Positions 16,632 to 24,794 of a stretch of DNA of 43,963 bases are shown here, in pieces. The DNA is from CAXMNX01 sp964194845 (GTDB taxonomy: Bacteria > Pseudomonadota > Alphaproteobacteria > Rhodobacterales > Rhodobacteraceae): contig CAXMNX010000060.1 of the NCBI GenBank assembly GCA_964194845.1, positions 1 to 43,963 of the forward strand, written 5' to 3'. The stretch's first letter is position 1; each line of letters starts with the position of its first letter. The notes under the pieces were generated by a model, which was not told the origin of the DNA, did not search any database, and saw only the letters and a list, made by a program, of their open reading frames with translations. The translations under genes were made by a program, and so were the position numbers.

Positions 16632-17753
16632 TCAGTCCGCGCCTGACGCTGCTAATTCGCCGGGTCTGCTTAACCTACCACCACCAACCGGTGCAGCAAC
16701 ACCGGTCGTGCCGGGGGCCGACGTTGGAAGGCCGCGCATCACGCGTACAGCGAGGTAAGCAAACGCCTGGGCTTCCAGCATGTCGCCATCCAGTCCGGCT
16801 TCCTCGACCGGATCGACCGTAAAATCGACAAGCGCACGGATCATCGCCATCATCACCGGGTTTTTTCGCCCCCCGCCGGTCACCAGCATTCGCGCCGGCG
16901 GCACCGGGCAATGCGTGATCGCATTGGCAATCGCGCCTGCCGTCGCGGCCGTCAGCGTCGCGACAGCATCCGCATCCGACAGGTCCGCGACTTCAGCGCC
17001 CCAGTGATGAAAATCGCCCCGATCCAGCGATTTCGGTGGCACACGGTGAAAGTAACTTTCGCCCGTCATTAGCGCGTCGAGCACCGCATCATTGACCGCG
17101 CCACTTGTCGCAAGCCGACCGCCATCGTCCATCCTGAGGCCAAGCCGCGCCTGTACAAGATCATCAATTTCGGCGTTTCCGGGGCCGGTATCAAACGCCA
17201 GACAGGCACCAACGGCTTCGGCCACAGGTTTTTGCGGGTCAACCCAGGTCAGATTGGCAACACCACCGATATTCAGAAACACCGAGGCGTCAGTGGCAGC
17301 AAGCCACTTTGCCAGTGCGAAGTGATAAAACGGGGCAAGCGGCGCGCCCTGCCCGCCGAAATTCATGTCGCTTGATCGAAAATCCCAGACCACAGGCGTG
17401 CCCAGAACTTCGGCCAAAATCGCACCGTTTCCGGCCTGATGCGTCGCACCCGCCTGTGGTCGGTGCGATGTGGTTTGCCCGTGAAATCCAATGACATCGG
17501 CCCCGGTGAATTCGGCCAGAAGTTCTGCGTGCGCAAGCTCAACGACTTCCGCCGCGGCATCCACCGCAGGCCCGTCCCAATGACCCAAAGCGGCGCGCAA
17601 CACACCTTGCTCGGTATCGGAATAGGCCCGGTAAGCGCTGTCACCAAACTCGAATACTTCCGCGCCATCGGTCAGAAGCATTGCGGCGTCAACACCATCG
17701 AGCGACGTTCCCGACATCGCGCCCAGCGCCCAGATCGGCTCGGCCTTGCTCAT
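16632..17753 (-). CDS. anmK: Anhydro-N-acetylmuramic acid kinase
   Basis: Cell-wall recycling kinase that opens and phosphorylates 1,6-anhydro-MurNAc to MurNAc-6-phosphate. The 373-residue protein shows the N-terminal GAMSGTSLDGVDAAML (11-26), IGFHGQTTSHRPQ, VVWDFRSSDMNFGGQGAPLA (substrate-binding block) and the phosphate loop LVTGGGRKNPVMM. The ATG at 17753 follows a GGAGGGAAAGGG stretch. It is divergent from tyrS across 80 bases, an arrangement common in Rhodobacteraceae. Confidence 0.95.
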   Translation of the reverse strand: MSKAEPIWALGAMSGTSLDGVDAAMLLTDGAEVFEFGDSAYRAYSDTEQGVLRAALGHWDGPAVDAAAEVVELAHAELLAEFTGADVIGFHGQTTSHRPQAGATHQAGNGAILAEVLGTPVVWDFRSSDMNFGGQGAPLAPFYHFALAKWLAATDASVFLNIGGVANLTWVDPQKPVAEAVGACLAFDTGPGNAEIDDLVQARLGLRMDDGGRLATSGAVNDAVLDALMTGESYFHRVPPKSLDRGDFHHWGAEVADLSDADAVATLTAATAGAIANAITHCPVPPARMLVTGGGRKNPVMMAMIRALVDFTVDPVEEAGLDGDMLEAQAFAYLAVRVMRGLPTSAPGTTGVAAPVGGGRLSRPGELAASGAD

Positions 17754-17833
17754 CCCTTTCCCTCCCGCGTGCGGGCAAGTATAGAAGGCCGCGCACCCAT
17801 GGCCGACCTGGGGCGAAGCATAGACGAAGGCCC

Positions 17834-19087
17834 ATGACCTACCACCCGAAATCCGATTTCATCACAGCGGTCACAGAGCGTGGTTTCCTTGCCGATTGCA
17901 CGAATTTGCAGGAATTGGACGAGGCATTCGCGAACGGGGTCGTCACCGGCTATATCGGCTTTGATCTGACCGCCACCAGCCTGCACATCGGAAATCTGGT
18001 TCAGATCATGCTTTTGCGGTGGATGCAGAAGACCGGGCACCGGCCGATTACGCTGATGGGTGGTGGAACGACCAAAGTCGGCGATCCGTCTGGCAAGGAC
18101 GAGATGCGGAAGATCCTGTCGGTCGAGCAGATCAACGAAAATGCAAACGGCATTCGCAAGGTTTTCTCGCGCTACATCTCATATGGTGACGGGCCAACGG
18201 ATTCGCCGCTGGTGAATAACGCCGAGTGGCTGGACAAGCTTGGCTACATCGACTTCCTGCGCGACATCGGCAAACATTTTACTATCAATCGGTTGCTTGC
18301 GTTCGAAAGCGTGAAATCGCGTCTCGATCGCGAGCAGGCACTGTCGTTTATCGAGTTCAACTACATGCTCTTGCAGGCCTATGACTTTCTCCAGTTGCAT
18401 CGCCAATATGGTTGCATCCTTCAGATGGGCGGCTCGGACCAGTGGGGGAATATCGTGTCAGGTGCCGATCTGATCCGTCGTGTCGAGGGTAAGGACGCGT
18501 TTGGACTGACGACACCGCTTGTCACGCGCGCGGATGGCAAGAAGATGGGGAAATCTGCCGACGGCGCCGTCTGGCTGAACGATGACATGATGTCTGGCTA
18601 TGAGTTTTGGCAATGGTGGCGCAACATTGCGGACGCCGATGTCGGCAAATTCCTGAAAACGTTCACCGAATTGCCGGTTGACGAATGCGACCGGCTGGGC
18701 GCGCTTGAGGGATCAGAGATTAACGAGGCAAAAATCCGTCTGGCAAACGAAGTGACAACGCTTTGCCGGGGGTCCGATGCCGCAACAACCGCCGAGACGA
18801 CCGCGCGCGAAGTTTTCGAAAAGGGCGGCATCGGCGACGACCTTCCAACGCTTGCACTGAGCATGGCAGATGTCGGCGATGGCATTTCGGTGGTGCAGCT
18901 GATTGTGCGGTCTGGCCTTGCAAAGTCAGGCAAGGAAGCCAAGCGGTTGATCGCCGAAAACGGCGCGCGCCTTGACGACAAACCGGTGACCGACGCCGGT
19001 TTAATGCTTGACGCCACAGCGTTGTCGTCGCCGGTCAAGCTTTCCGCCGGGAAAAAGCGCCACGCTCTGATAACGCTCGAAAACTAG
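17834..19087 (+). CDS. tyrS: Tyrosyl-tRNA synthetase
   Basis: Class I aminoacyl-tRNA synthetase charging tRNA-Tyr. The 417-residue protein carries the HIGH-type motif HIGN (51-54), the KMSKS-type motif KMGKS (237-241), the tyrosine-binding block MGGSDQWGNIVSG (198-210) and an S4 RNA-binding domain at the end (VQLIVRSGLAKSGKEAKRLI). The frame is open about 50 codons upstream, but that part overlaps anmK on the other strand; GAAGG stands before the ATG at 17834. Confidence 0.97.
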   Translation: MTYHPKSDFITAVTERGFLADCTNLQELDEAFANGVVTGYIGFDLTATSLHIGNLVQIMLLRWMQKTGHRPITLMGGGTTKVGDPSGKDEMRKILSVEQINENANGIRKVFSRYISYGDGPTDSPLVNNAEWLDKLGYIDFLRDIGKHFTINRLLAFESVKSRLDREQALSFIEFNYMLLQAYDFLQLHRQYGCILQMGGSDQWGNIVSGADLIRRVEGKDAFGLTTPLVTRADGKKMGKSADGAVWLNDDMMSGYEFWQWWRNIADADVGKFLKTFTELPVDECDRLGALEGSEINEAKIRLANEVTTLCRGSDAATTAETTAREVFEKGGIGDDLPTLALSMADVGDGISVVQLIVRSGLAKSGKEAKRLIAENGARLDDKPVTDAGLMLDATALSSPVKLSAGKKRHALITLEN

Positions 19088-19153
19088 ACAAATGTAGGAT
19101 TGCCGAAGCGCGCGTTCGGTGCGGGACTTGCCGGGACCGCGCCGGAGCCTTGC

Positions 19154-19768
19154 ATGGAACTTCAGGACACACACACACGATACGAAAATAATCGCATCAA
19201 TCTGCTTCGCCTATTGTTTGTGTTGCTTGTCCCGATGGTCTTCATGTCACGCCCGGTTCTGGAGGACACGCCGTTGTCCGAGGTGTCAGAGATATTGGGC
19301 CTTCTTTTGATTTTCTCAGGCGTCCTTGGGCGCGCATGGAGCATTCTTTATATCGGGGGGCGGAAGAACACCTCGCTCGTCACAGATGGCCCCTACTCTA
19401 TTTGCCGCCATCCGCTGTATCTATTTTCCACGCTTGCGGTCGTGGGTTTTGGGCTTTTGCTCCAAAGCATCGTGGTTACGTTGGTTTTAACCGCCGTATT
19501 TGGTGCGGCTCTGGCAGTGAACGCTGCGAAAGAGGATGCCAGGCTGCGCGCCAATTTTGGTCAGGATTATCTGGACTACGCGAGGACCACGCCCGCGTTA
19601 TTTCCAGCCGTCGACAAGTTTCGCACCGACGAACTGGTCACGTTCGACGTAAAACATCTGAAAAGCAATTTTTGGGACGCAACCGTCCTGATATTCCTGA
19701 TCCCCCTCGCCGAAATAATCGAAAGCGTGCAAGAGGCGGGATGGATTTCGACGGTTCCAGTCTATTAA
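19154..19768 (+). CDS. Isoprenylcysteine carboxyl methyltransferase-like membrane protein
   Basis: A 204-residue multi-pass membrane methyltransferase of the ICMT/PEMT type. Hydrophobic segments lie at about 17-32, 44-62, 93-120 and near the end. The SAM-binding signature is visible as DGPYSICRHPLYLFS followed by ARLRANFGQDYLDY, in which RHP and the final E/D-Y region are typical. The substrate is unknown. GGAG lies 6 bases before the ATG at 19154; a TTG start at 19100 is possible but adds a non-conserved Pro/Ala-rich leader. Confidence 0.82.
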   Translation: MELQDTHTRYENNRINLLRLLFVLLVPMVFMSRPVLEDTPLSEVSEILGLLLIFSGVLGRAWSILYIGGRKNTSLVTDGPYSICRHPLYLFSTLAVVGFGLLLQSIVVTLVLTAVFGAALAVNAAKEDARLRANFGQDYLDYARTTPALFPAVDKFRTDELVTFDVKHLKSNFWDATVLIFLIPLAEIIESVQEAGWISTVPVY

Positions 19769-19789
19769 TTTTCGCGCTTTTGTGGGTCA

Positions 19790-19803
19790 GGGTCCAGACC
19801 CTA
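19790..19803 (-). repeat. Stop-codon-associated repeat, copy 1
   Basis: On the minus strand TAGGGTCTGGACCC begins with the TAG stop of the DUF3179 gene. Exactly the same 14 bases occur at the aldolase stop (24222-24235). It contains the short dyad GGGTC-TG-GACCC. Confidence 0.6.
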
Positions 19804-20775
19804 GTTGATCATCCACTCTCCTTCGGGAAAGAACGCGTGAAACGCAAAGGCGAACATCACGTCGTGTGGCAGATCATTGCCGCCTGCATCGCGTACCCGC
19901 ACGGTTCCGACGTTTCTGCCCTCTGAAATCTGCCGGTGATCGAGCGCGGATGTCTGACCACTGGTCCAACTTAGTGTGAGGCCTGCTTCGCTGATCGTCT
20001 CTTCCTGGCGCAGTCGGTCAAATGTCCAGGCTTTATCACCAACGCGAATGACCCGCATGAGTGCCGGAATATCGTGCGGCGGCATCTCACCGTTATAGAG
20101 GAACGGTCGTGTTGAACTGTCATAGCCGACATAAGGGTTCCGCCCGTACGGACGCCGCGCGTTTGGCTGATCCATAACCAGCCCGTTTGGGTTGCGGGTT
20201 TTGAACTCGGTCCAGCTTTCCATCCATGTCGGCAATTGCGTCAGTTCAACCCCGGTCATCTCGCCGACAATTCCTGTGCCAATCGCTTGCTGCCACCAGC
20301 TTTCTGTCTCCCGATCAAACATGACCATGTCCGAGTTTCTGAGCTTGCCGGAAACACCAAAACTCAGCACGCGCCCATCGACGCGCCTGTCAAATGTGAT
20401 CCCGGAATTGCAAAGCGGGCAGAATGTCACCGCCACCGGGACGCCGTCCACGGTGTCATTCACAATTTCATGCCACGTCAGGTAACGGATCGGATAGGCC
20501 CGCGGTGTGAACTCACCTATTTCGACAGTAATAACTGGTTCATTCTCGCCAAGCCGGGTTTCGTTGCCTGCCGGGATGAAACTGACTTCATTCAACGCCG
20601 GAATGCCATCCTTTGGTGGCCCGCCGGACAGGATCTCACCCCAATTTTCGATAGTCGTCATCTCGAAATCGGTGTCTGGCCACTCGTGGCGCCAACGTGA
20701 CGGATCAGCCTGCACAGCCGAACCAACCAAACCGACGACAATTGCAGCAGCACCTGCAAGGCGGTTGATGCGCAT
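19801..20775 (-). CDS. DUF3179-domain exported protein
   Basis: A 324-residue protein with a signal peptide (MRINRLAGAAAIVVGLVGSAVQA, residues 1-23) and the DUF3179 fold: YPIRYLTWHEIVND, then VTFCPLCNSGITFDR with the conserved CxxC-like pair Cys119/Cys122, SGKLRNSDMVMFDRETES in part, WWQQAIGTGIVG and NPYVGYDSS. The family function is unknown; the conserved cysteines suggest metal or redox chemistry in the periplasm. AGGAGG precedes the ATG at 20775, which decides the start over a longer frame. The stop codon lies in a repeated motif also found at two nearby genes (19790-19803). Confidence 0.87.
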   Translation of the reverse strand: MRINRLAGAAAIVVGLVGSAVQADPSRWRHEWPDTDFEMTTIENWGEILSGGPPKDGIPALNEVSFIPAGNETRLGENEPVITVEIGEFTPRAYPIRYLTWHEIVNDTVDGVPVAVTFCPLCNSGITFDRRVDGRVLSFGVSGKLRNSDMVMFDRETESWWQQAIGTGIVGEMTGVELTQLPTWMESWTEFKTRNPNGLVMDQPNARRPYGRNPYVGYDSSTRPFLYNGEMPPHDIPALMRVIRVGDKAWTFDRLRQEETISEAGLTLSWTSGQTSALDHRQISEGRNVGTVRVRDAGGNDLPHDVMFAFAFHAFFPEGEWMIN

Positions 20776-20868
20776 TGGTATCCCTCCTGCCAATTACTTT
20801 GGGCAAATGTGGCAGGTCGTCAGCCCGGCGGATACCCCAGTTCACGGGGGGTTGAACAAGCGTATGGT

Positions 20869-20888
20869 GTTCTGGGGCCAGAACCCTA
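20869..20888 (-). repeat. Stop-codon-associated repeat, diverged copy 3
   Basis: On the minus strand TAGGGTTCTGGCCCCAGAAC starts with the TAG stop of the periplasmic cyclophilin. It differs from the other two copies by one inserted T and one substitution within the first 15 bases, and extends into a 7-bp dyad (GTTCTGG/CCAGAAC). Confidence 0.45.
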
Positions 20889-21443
20889 CCGCTCAACCGA
20901 TACACTTTCCATGAAGTCGGGCGCACCTATCACCGCACCGTTGGCACCCATCCCGAGCTTGATCGTATCAACAACCTCCATGCCCTCGATCACGCGACCG
21001 ACAACGGTGTATTGACCGTTCAAAAAATGCCCATCATTGAACATGATGAAAAATTGCGAGTTGGCCGAATTCGGATTGTCTGAGCGGGCCATGCCGACGA
21101 CCCCGCGATCGTAGGGAACATCCGAAAACTCGGCCGGAATATCTGGTCGATCCGAGCCACCACCGCCGGCCGGGCAGCTTGCATCCACGCGACCGCACCG
21201 AACATCACCAGTTTGCGCCATGAACCCTTCCATCACGCGGTGAAACACGACACCATCATAGGCGCCCTCCTCGGCCAAAGCCGCTATTTGCGCAACGTGC
21301 ATGGGTGCGACGTCTTCCAACAGATCTATAACGATGCGGCCGTTGGCATCGCCAGAAACCTCGATTACCAGATTTGGACCGGCACTGTCTTGTGCCATCG
21401 CTGGGGCCGAAATTATCGCCAGAATAACAGCAAGTTTACGCAT
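20886..21443 (-). CDS. Periplasmic peptidyl-prolyl cis-trans isomerase (cyclophilin type)
   Basis: A 185-residue cyclophilin with a signal peptide (MRKLAVILAIISAPAMA, cleavage before QDSAG), so it should act on protein folding in the periplasm. The catalytic region GVVFHRVMEGFMAQTGD contains the FHR and QTGD residues typical of bacterial cyclophilins, followed by NSANSQFFIMFND and LNGQYTVVGRVIEGMEVVD. An insertion with two cysteines (VRCGRVDASCPAGGGG) distinguishes it from its cytoplasmic neighbour. It overlaps the upstream cyclophilin gene by 8 bases, suggesting tandem duplication and a shared operon. Confidence 0.94.
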   Translation of the reverse strand: MRKLAVILAIISAPAMAQDSAGPNLVIEVSGDANGRIVIDLLEDVAPMHVAQIAALAEEGAYDGVVFHRVMEGFMAQTGDVRCGRVDASCPAGGGGSDRPDIPAEFSDVPYDRGVVGMARSDNPNSANSQFFIMFNDGHFLNGQYTVVGRVIEGMEVVDTIKLGMGANGAVIGAPDFMESVSVER

Positions 21444-21942
21444 CCGAGGCGACCTTCACGCTGATCATTCGATCCGGATTCATCGGCGGCTCGCCCCGCG
21501 CGATAGCGTCCACATGCTCCATGCCCGACACTACGCGGCCATAGACCGTATATTGCCCGTTCAGGAAATGATTGTCCGAGAAATTGACGAAAAACTGACT
21601 GTTGGCCGAATTTGGATCTTGCGAACGCGCCGCGCCAATTGATCCGCGATCATGTGGGATTTTTCCGAATTCAGCAGCCAGATCGGGTCGATCCGAACTG
21701 CCGGTCCCAGCCCGGCGCAAATTGAACCCATCTTCAAAGTCGCCGTGTTCCACATCGCCCGTCTGCGCCATGAACCCGTCGATTACGCGGTGAAATACAA
21801 CGTTGTCGTATTCGCCTGCACGCGCCAGCTCTTTCATTCGTTCGCAGTGTCCGGGTGCGATGTCCGACAACAGTTCAATCGCGACACTGCCGTCCTTAAG
21901 CTCGATAATGATCGTGTTTTCGGGGTCTTTGTACTCGGCCAT
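21436..21942 (-). CDS. ppiB: Cytoplasmic peptidyl-prolyl cis-trans isomerase (cyclophilin)
   Basis: A 168-residue cyclophilin without signal peptide, so cytoplasmic. Motifs are NVVFHRVIDGFMAQTGDVEHG, SSDRPDLAAEFG, NSANSQFFVNFSDNHFLNG (each given in part of the run) and YGRVVSGMEHVDAIARGE. It heads a pair with the exported cyclophilin downstream (8-base overlap) and is divergent from pgk across 137 bases. Confidence 0.94.
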   Translation of the reverse strand: MAEYKDPENTIIIELKDGSVAIELLSDIAPGHCERMKELARAGEYDNVVFHRVIDGFMAQTGDVEHGDFEDGFNLRRAGTGSSDRPDLAAEFGKIPHDRGSIGAARSQDPNSANSQFFVNFSDNHFLNGQYTVYGRVVSGMEHVDAIARGEPPMNPDRMISVKVASDA

Positions 21943-22079
21943 GGTGGCTCCTCTAATTCAGTTTCCCGGGACCCTAGTCAGCTACCGCCGCAAGGAAAAG
22001 CCGAAACGCGAAAATCGACCGGTTGACGGCAGTCACAAGCTGGTTAGGGAGGGGGCGAACTCAAAGGGCGGAGACGGCA

Positions 22080-23261
22080 ATGGCCTGGAAAACTCTTGAT
22101 GACATGGAGCTTGGCGGACAGGTTGTTTTGACCCGCGTCGATCTGAATGTCCCCGTCAGGGACGGAATTGTGAGCGACGCCACGCGCATCGAACGCATTG
22201 TCCCGACGATCCGCGACATTCTGAATGGCGGCGGCAAACCGGTGTTGTTGGCACACTTTGGCCGCCCAAACGGCAAACCGGTCCCGGAATTAAGCTTGCG
22301 CATCACGGTTCCCGCGCTGGAAGCCGCCCTTGGAGCAGCGGTCACATTCGTCGAAAAACCCGACCGCGCGACGATTGATGCGTTGCCCTTGGGCGCTGTG
22401 GTTTTGGTGGAAAACACCCGCTTCACAGCGATGGAAGAAGCCAACGACCCGCGCATGGCGCAATTTCTGGCCTCGCTGGGCGACATCTATTGCAACGACG
22501 CATTTTCCGCCGCGCACCGCGCACATGCCTCGACCGAAGGTGTCGCGCATTTGCTTCCCGCCTGCGCAGGTCGCTTGATGGAAGCCGAATTGCGCGCGCT
22601 AGAGGCGGCATTAACCGAACCCACGCGCCCCGTGCTCGCCGTTGTTGGCGGCGCTAAGGTGTCAACAAAGTTGGATCTTCTTGGAAATCTTGTGCGCAAG
22701 GTCGATACTTTGGTCATCGGCGGTGGGATGGCCAATACATTTCTGGCGGCCCAAGGCCACGAGATTGGCAATTCGTTGGCCGAGCACGATAGGACAGACA
22801 CCGCGCGCAATATTCTGCGCAAAGCCGAAGAAGCAGCCTGCAAGGTGATTTTGCCAATCGACGTGGCGGTGGCGATCACTCTCGAAAGTCGCGACACCGC
22901 AAGGTATGTGACGCTTTCCGAAGTTGGCCGCACTGACTGTATTTTTGACGCAGGCCCCGAGACGGTGGCGCTGATCAAGGTGGCACTTAAGGCCAGCAAG
23001 ACATTTGTGATGAACGGCCCACTGGGTATTTCCGAGGTGATGCCGTATCACAAGGCGACGTTCGACGTGATTGATGAGGTGGCGCGGTTAACCGAAGCGG
23101 GGGCGCTTGTTTCCATCGCAGGTGGCGGCGATACGGTGGCGGCGATCAACCAAACCGGGCGCAGCGATAAATTCACTTACATCTCCACCGCAGGCGGCGC
23201 ATTCCTCGAATGGATGGAAGGCAAGACGCTGCCGGGTGTCGCCGCGCTTGAGGGTAACTGA
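22080..23261 (+). CDS. pgk: Phosphoglycerate kinase
   Basis: Glycolytic/gluconeogenic kinase interconverting 1,3-bisphosphoglycerate and 3-phosphoglycerate. The 393-residue protein has the signature VVLTRVDLNVPVRDG near the start, LLAHFGRPNGK, the loop VVGGAKVSTKLDLLGNL, MNGPLGISE and the nucleotide-binding SIAGGGDTVAAINQ. I chose the ATG at 22080 (MAWKTLDDMELGG), preceded by GGAG; the frame is open 19 codons further up without conserved sequence. It lies 78 bases upstream of the class I aldolase gene and is probably co-transcribed with it. Confidence 0.97.
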   Translation: MAWKTLDDMELGGQVVLTRVDLNVPVRDGIVSDATRIERIVPTIRDILNGGGKPVLLAHFGRPNGKPVPELSLRITVPALEAALGAAVTFVEKPDRATIDALPLGAVVLVENTRFTAMEEANDPRMAQFLASLGDIYCNDAFSAAHRAHASTEGVAHLLPACAGRLMEAELRALEAALTEPTRPVLAVVGGAKVSTKLDLLGNLVRKVDTLVIGGGMANTFLAAQGHEIGNSLAEHDRTDTARNILRKAEEAACKVILPIDVAVAITLESRDTARYVTLSEVGRTDCIFDAGPETVALIKVALKASKTFVMNGPLGISEVMPYHKATFDVIDEVARLTEAGALVSIAGGGDTVAAINQTGRSDKFTYISTAGGAFLEWMEGKTLPGVAALEGN

Positions 23262-23339
23262 ACAGCCGTTGGCACACGCATGATTGCAACGCCGCCCATG
23301 CTTGCCTAAGACGGGCGCGAAACCAGAGACGAGGGTCAC

Positions 23340-24224
23340 ATGTCACGAGAACGCCAAGCAGAACAGGTGCGCACCGGTAACGGGTTTGTCGCAGCGCTCG
23401 ACCAAAGCGGCGGCTCGACCCCGAAAGCGCTGGGGCTCTATGGGATTGACGGTGATGCTTTCGGATCGGACTCGGAAATGTTCGATCTGATGCACCAGAT
23501 GCGTTCGCGCATAGTTGCAGCGCCGGCGTTCACAGGCGACCGGGTTGTCGGCGCGATCTTGTTTGAGATGACCATGGATCGCGATTTCGCGGGCAAACCG
23601 GCAGCAAGCTATCTGTGGGAGGACCGGGGCGTTGTGCCGTTTCTGAAATGCGACCAGGGCCTCGCATCCGAGGCCAACGACGTGCAACTTATGAAGCCCA
23701 TGGGCGATCTTGACGGTCTTTTGTCACGCGCCGCCGAGAAGAGTGTCTTCGGCACCAAAATGCGGTCGGTCATCAATGCGGCCAACCCAACCGGCATCGC
23801 GGCCAACGTCGCCCAGCAATTCGAGATCGGAAAGCAAATCCTCGGCCACGGACTGGTCCCGATTATCGAGCCCGAAGTGACCATTTCAATCTCAGACAAG
23901 GCCGAGGCCGAAGCGATCCTGCGGGACGAATTACTGGGCCAGCTTGAGAATGTGCCCGATGAAATTATGCTGAAACTGACGCTGCCGTCCGAGGACAATT
24001 TCTATCGGGCCGTGATCGACCATCCAAACGTGATGCGCGTGGTCGCTCTTTCCGGCGGGTATTCCCGCGATAAAGCAAATGACTTGCTTGGCCGAAACGC
24101 GGGCATGATCGCAAGCTTCAGTCGCGCGCTGGCCGAAGGTCTGAAATCGCAACAATCCGACGCCGACTTTAACGCGATGATCGGCGACACGATCCAGTCG
24201 ATCTACGACGCCTCGATCACCTAG
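23340..24224 (+). CDS. Fructose-bisphosphate aldolase, class I
   Basis: A 294-residue Schiff-base (class I) aldolase of the short bacterial type, cleaving fructose-1,6-bisphosphate to DHAP and glyceraldehyde-3-phosphate. Visible blocks are GFVAALDQSGGSTPKAL near the start, VPFLKCDQGL, VPIIEPEVTI and IMLKLTLPSE, which probably holds the catalytic lysine, then VVALSGGYSRDKAN (phosphate binding). It follows pgk directly, joining two glycolytic steps in one transcript. Its TAG stop begins the repeated TAGGGTCTGGACCC. Confidence 0.93.
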   Translation: MSRERQAEQVRTGNGFVAALDQSGGSTPKALGLYGIDGDAFGSDSEMFDLMHQMRSRIVAAPAFTGDRVVGAILFEMTMDRDFAGKPAASYLWEDRGVVPFLKCDQGLASEANDVQLMKPMGDLDGLLSRAAEKSVFGTKMRSVINAANPTGIAANVAQQFEIGKQILGHGLVPIIEPEVTISISDKAEAEAILRDELLGQLENVPDEIMLKLTLPSEDNFYRAVIDHPNVMRVVALSGGYSRDKANDLLGRNAGMIASFSRALAEGLKSQQSDADFNAMIGDTIQSIYDASIT

Positions 24225-24235
24225 GGTCTGGACCC
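24222..24235 (+). repeat. Stop-codon-associated repeat, copy 2
   Basis: TAGGGTCTGGACCC begins with the TAG stop of the aldolase gene and is identical to the copy at 19790-19803 on the other strand. Confidence 0.6.
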
Positions 24236-24262
24236 ATTAATCCTAGGCCAGTGCGCCAATCC

Positions 24263-24301
24263 GCCGATCGTTGAAAATTGAGATTCCCAACAGCGATCGG
24301 C
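24263..24301. repeat. Inverted repeat between aldolase and ftsB-like gene
   Basis: GCCGATCG (24263-24270) and CGATCGGC (24294-24301) are perfect 8-base arms separated by 23 bases; TTG/CAA next to the arms could extend the stem past a 3-base bulge. No U-tract follows, so a simple intrinsic terminator is doubtful; it may be a 3' end structure of the aldolase transcript or an operator for the next gene. Confidence 0.4.
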
Positions 24302-24352
24302 TGTGGCATTCTTTGCGCACAAGCTCCGTCAGAGGGCTTAACAGGCAGGTAA

Positions 24353-24655
24353 ATGAACAGCAGCTTAAAACGCCCGGCACTTGGTTTGATTTTTTATTTT
24401 GGCCTGATGTTTTCATTGGGTCTGTATTTCACATTTGCCAGCGTTCAGGGCGATTTTGGCCTGTTCCGCCGCGTGCAGATCAAAGCCGAAGCCGAGGCTC
24501 TGAACATCGAAAAGGCACGGCTCGCGGCCGAGGTGAAAAGTCTTGAAAACAAAACCCGAAGGCTGAGCGACGACTATCTTGACCTTGACCTGCTGGATCA
24601 GCAGGCGCGCGACATTCTTGGCCTGATCCGGTCCGACGAGATCGCCCTCAATTAA
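24353..24655 (+). CDS. FtsB/DivIC-type septum formation initiator
   Basis: A 100-residue bitopic division protein. It has a short cytoplasmic N-terminus, one TM helix (about 9-28) and a coiled coil (about 42-75, with heptad-like EAEALNIEKARLAAEVKSLE), ending in a compact region (LDLLDQQARDILGLIRSDE) that matches the DivIC/FtsB family. FtsB works with FtsL and FtsQ in the divisome at the inner membrane. It lies just upstream of the pyruvate dehydrogenase genes, a common alphaproteobacterial arrangement (eno-ftsB-pdhA in many). Confidence 0.88.
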   Translation: MNSSLKRPALGLIFYFGLMFSLGLYFTFASVQGDFGLFRRVQIKAEAEALNIEKARLAAEVKSLENKTRRLSDDYLDLDLLDQQARDILGLIRSDEIALN

Positions 24656-24794
24656 CCTCTACTTCTCGCTTTGAACCTTAGGCCTGGCGGATTTGCCGCC
24701 GGATCCCGACTTTGCGCGTGCGTTCTGCCGCGTCATCGTGTAAGAGATAGTTTAACGGTGAACTACTTCGATCCGGCCAGGGAGGACGCTGACC

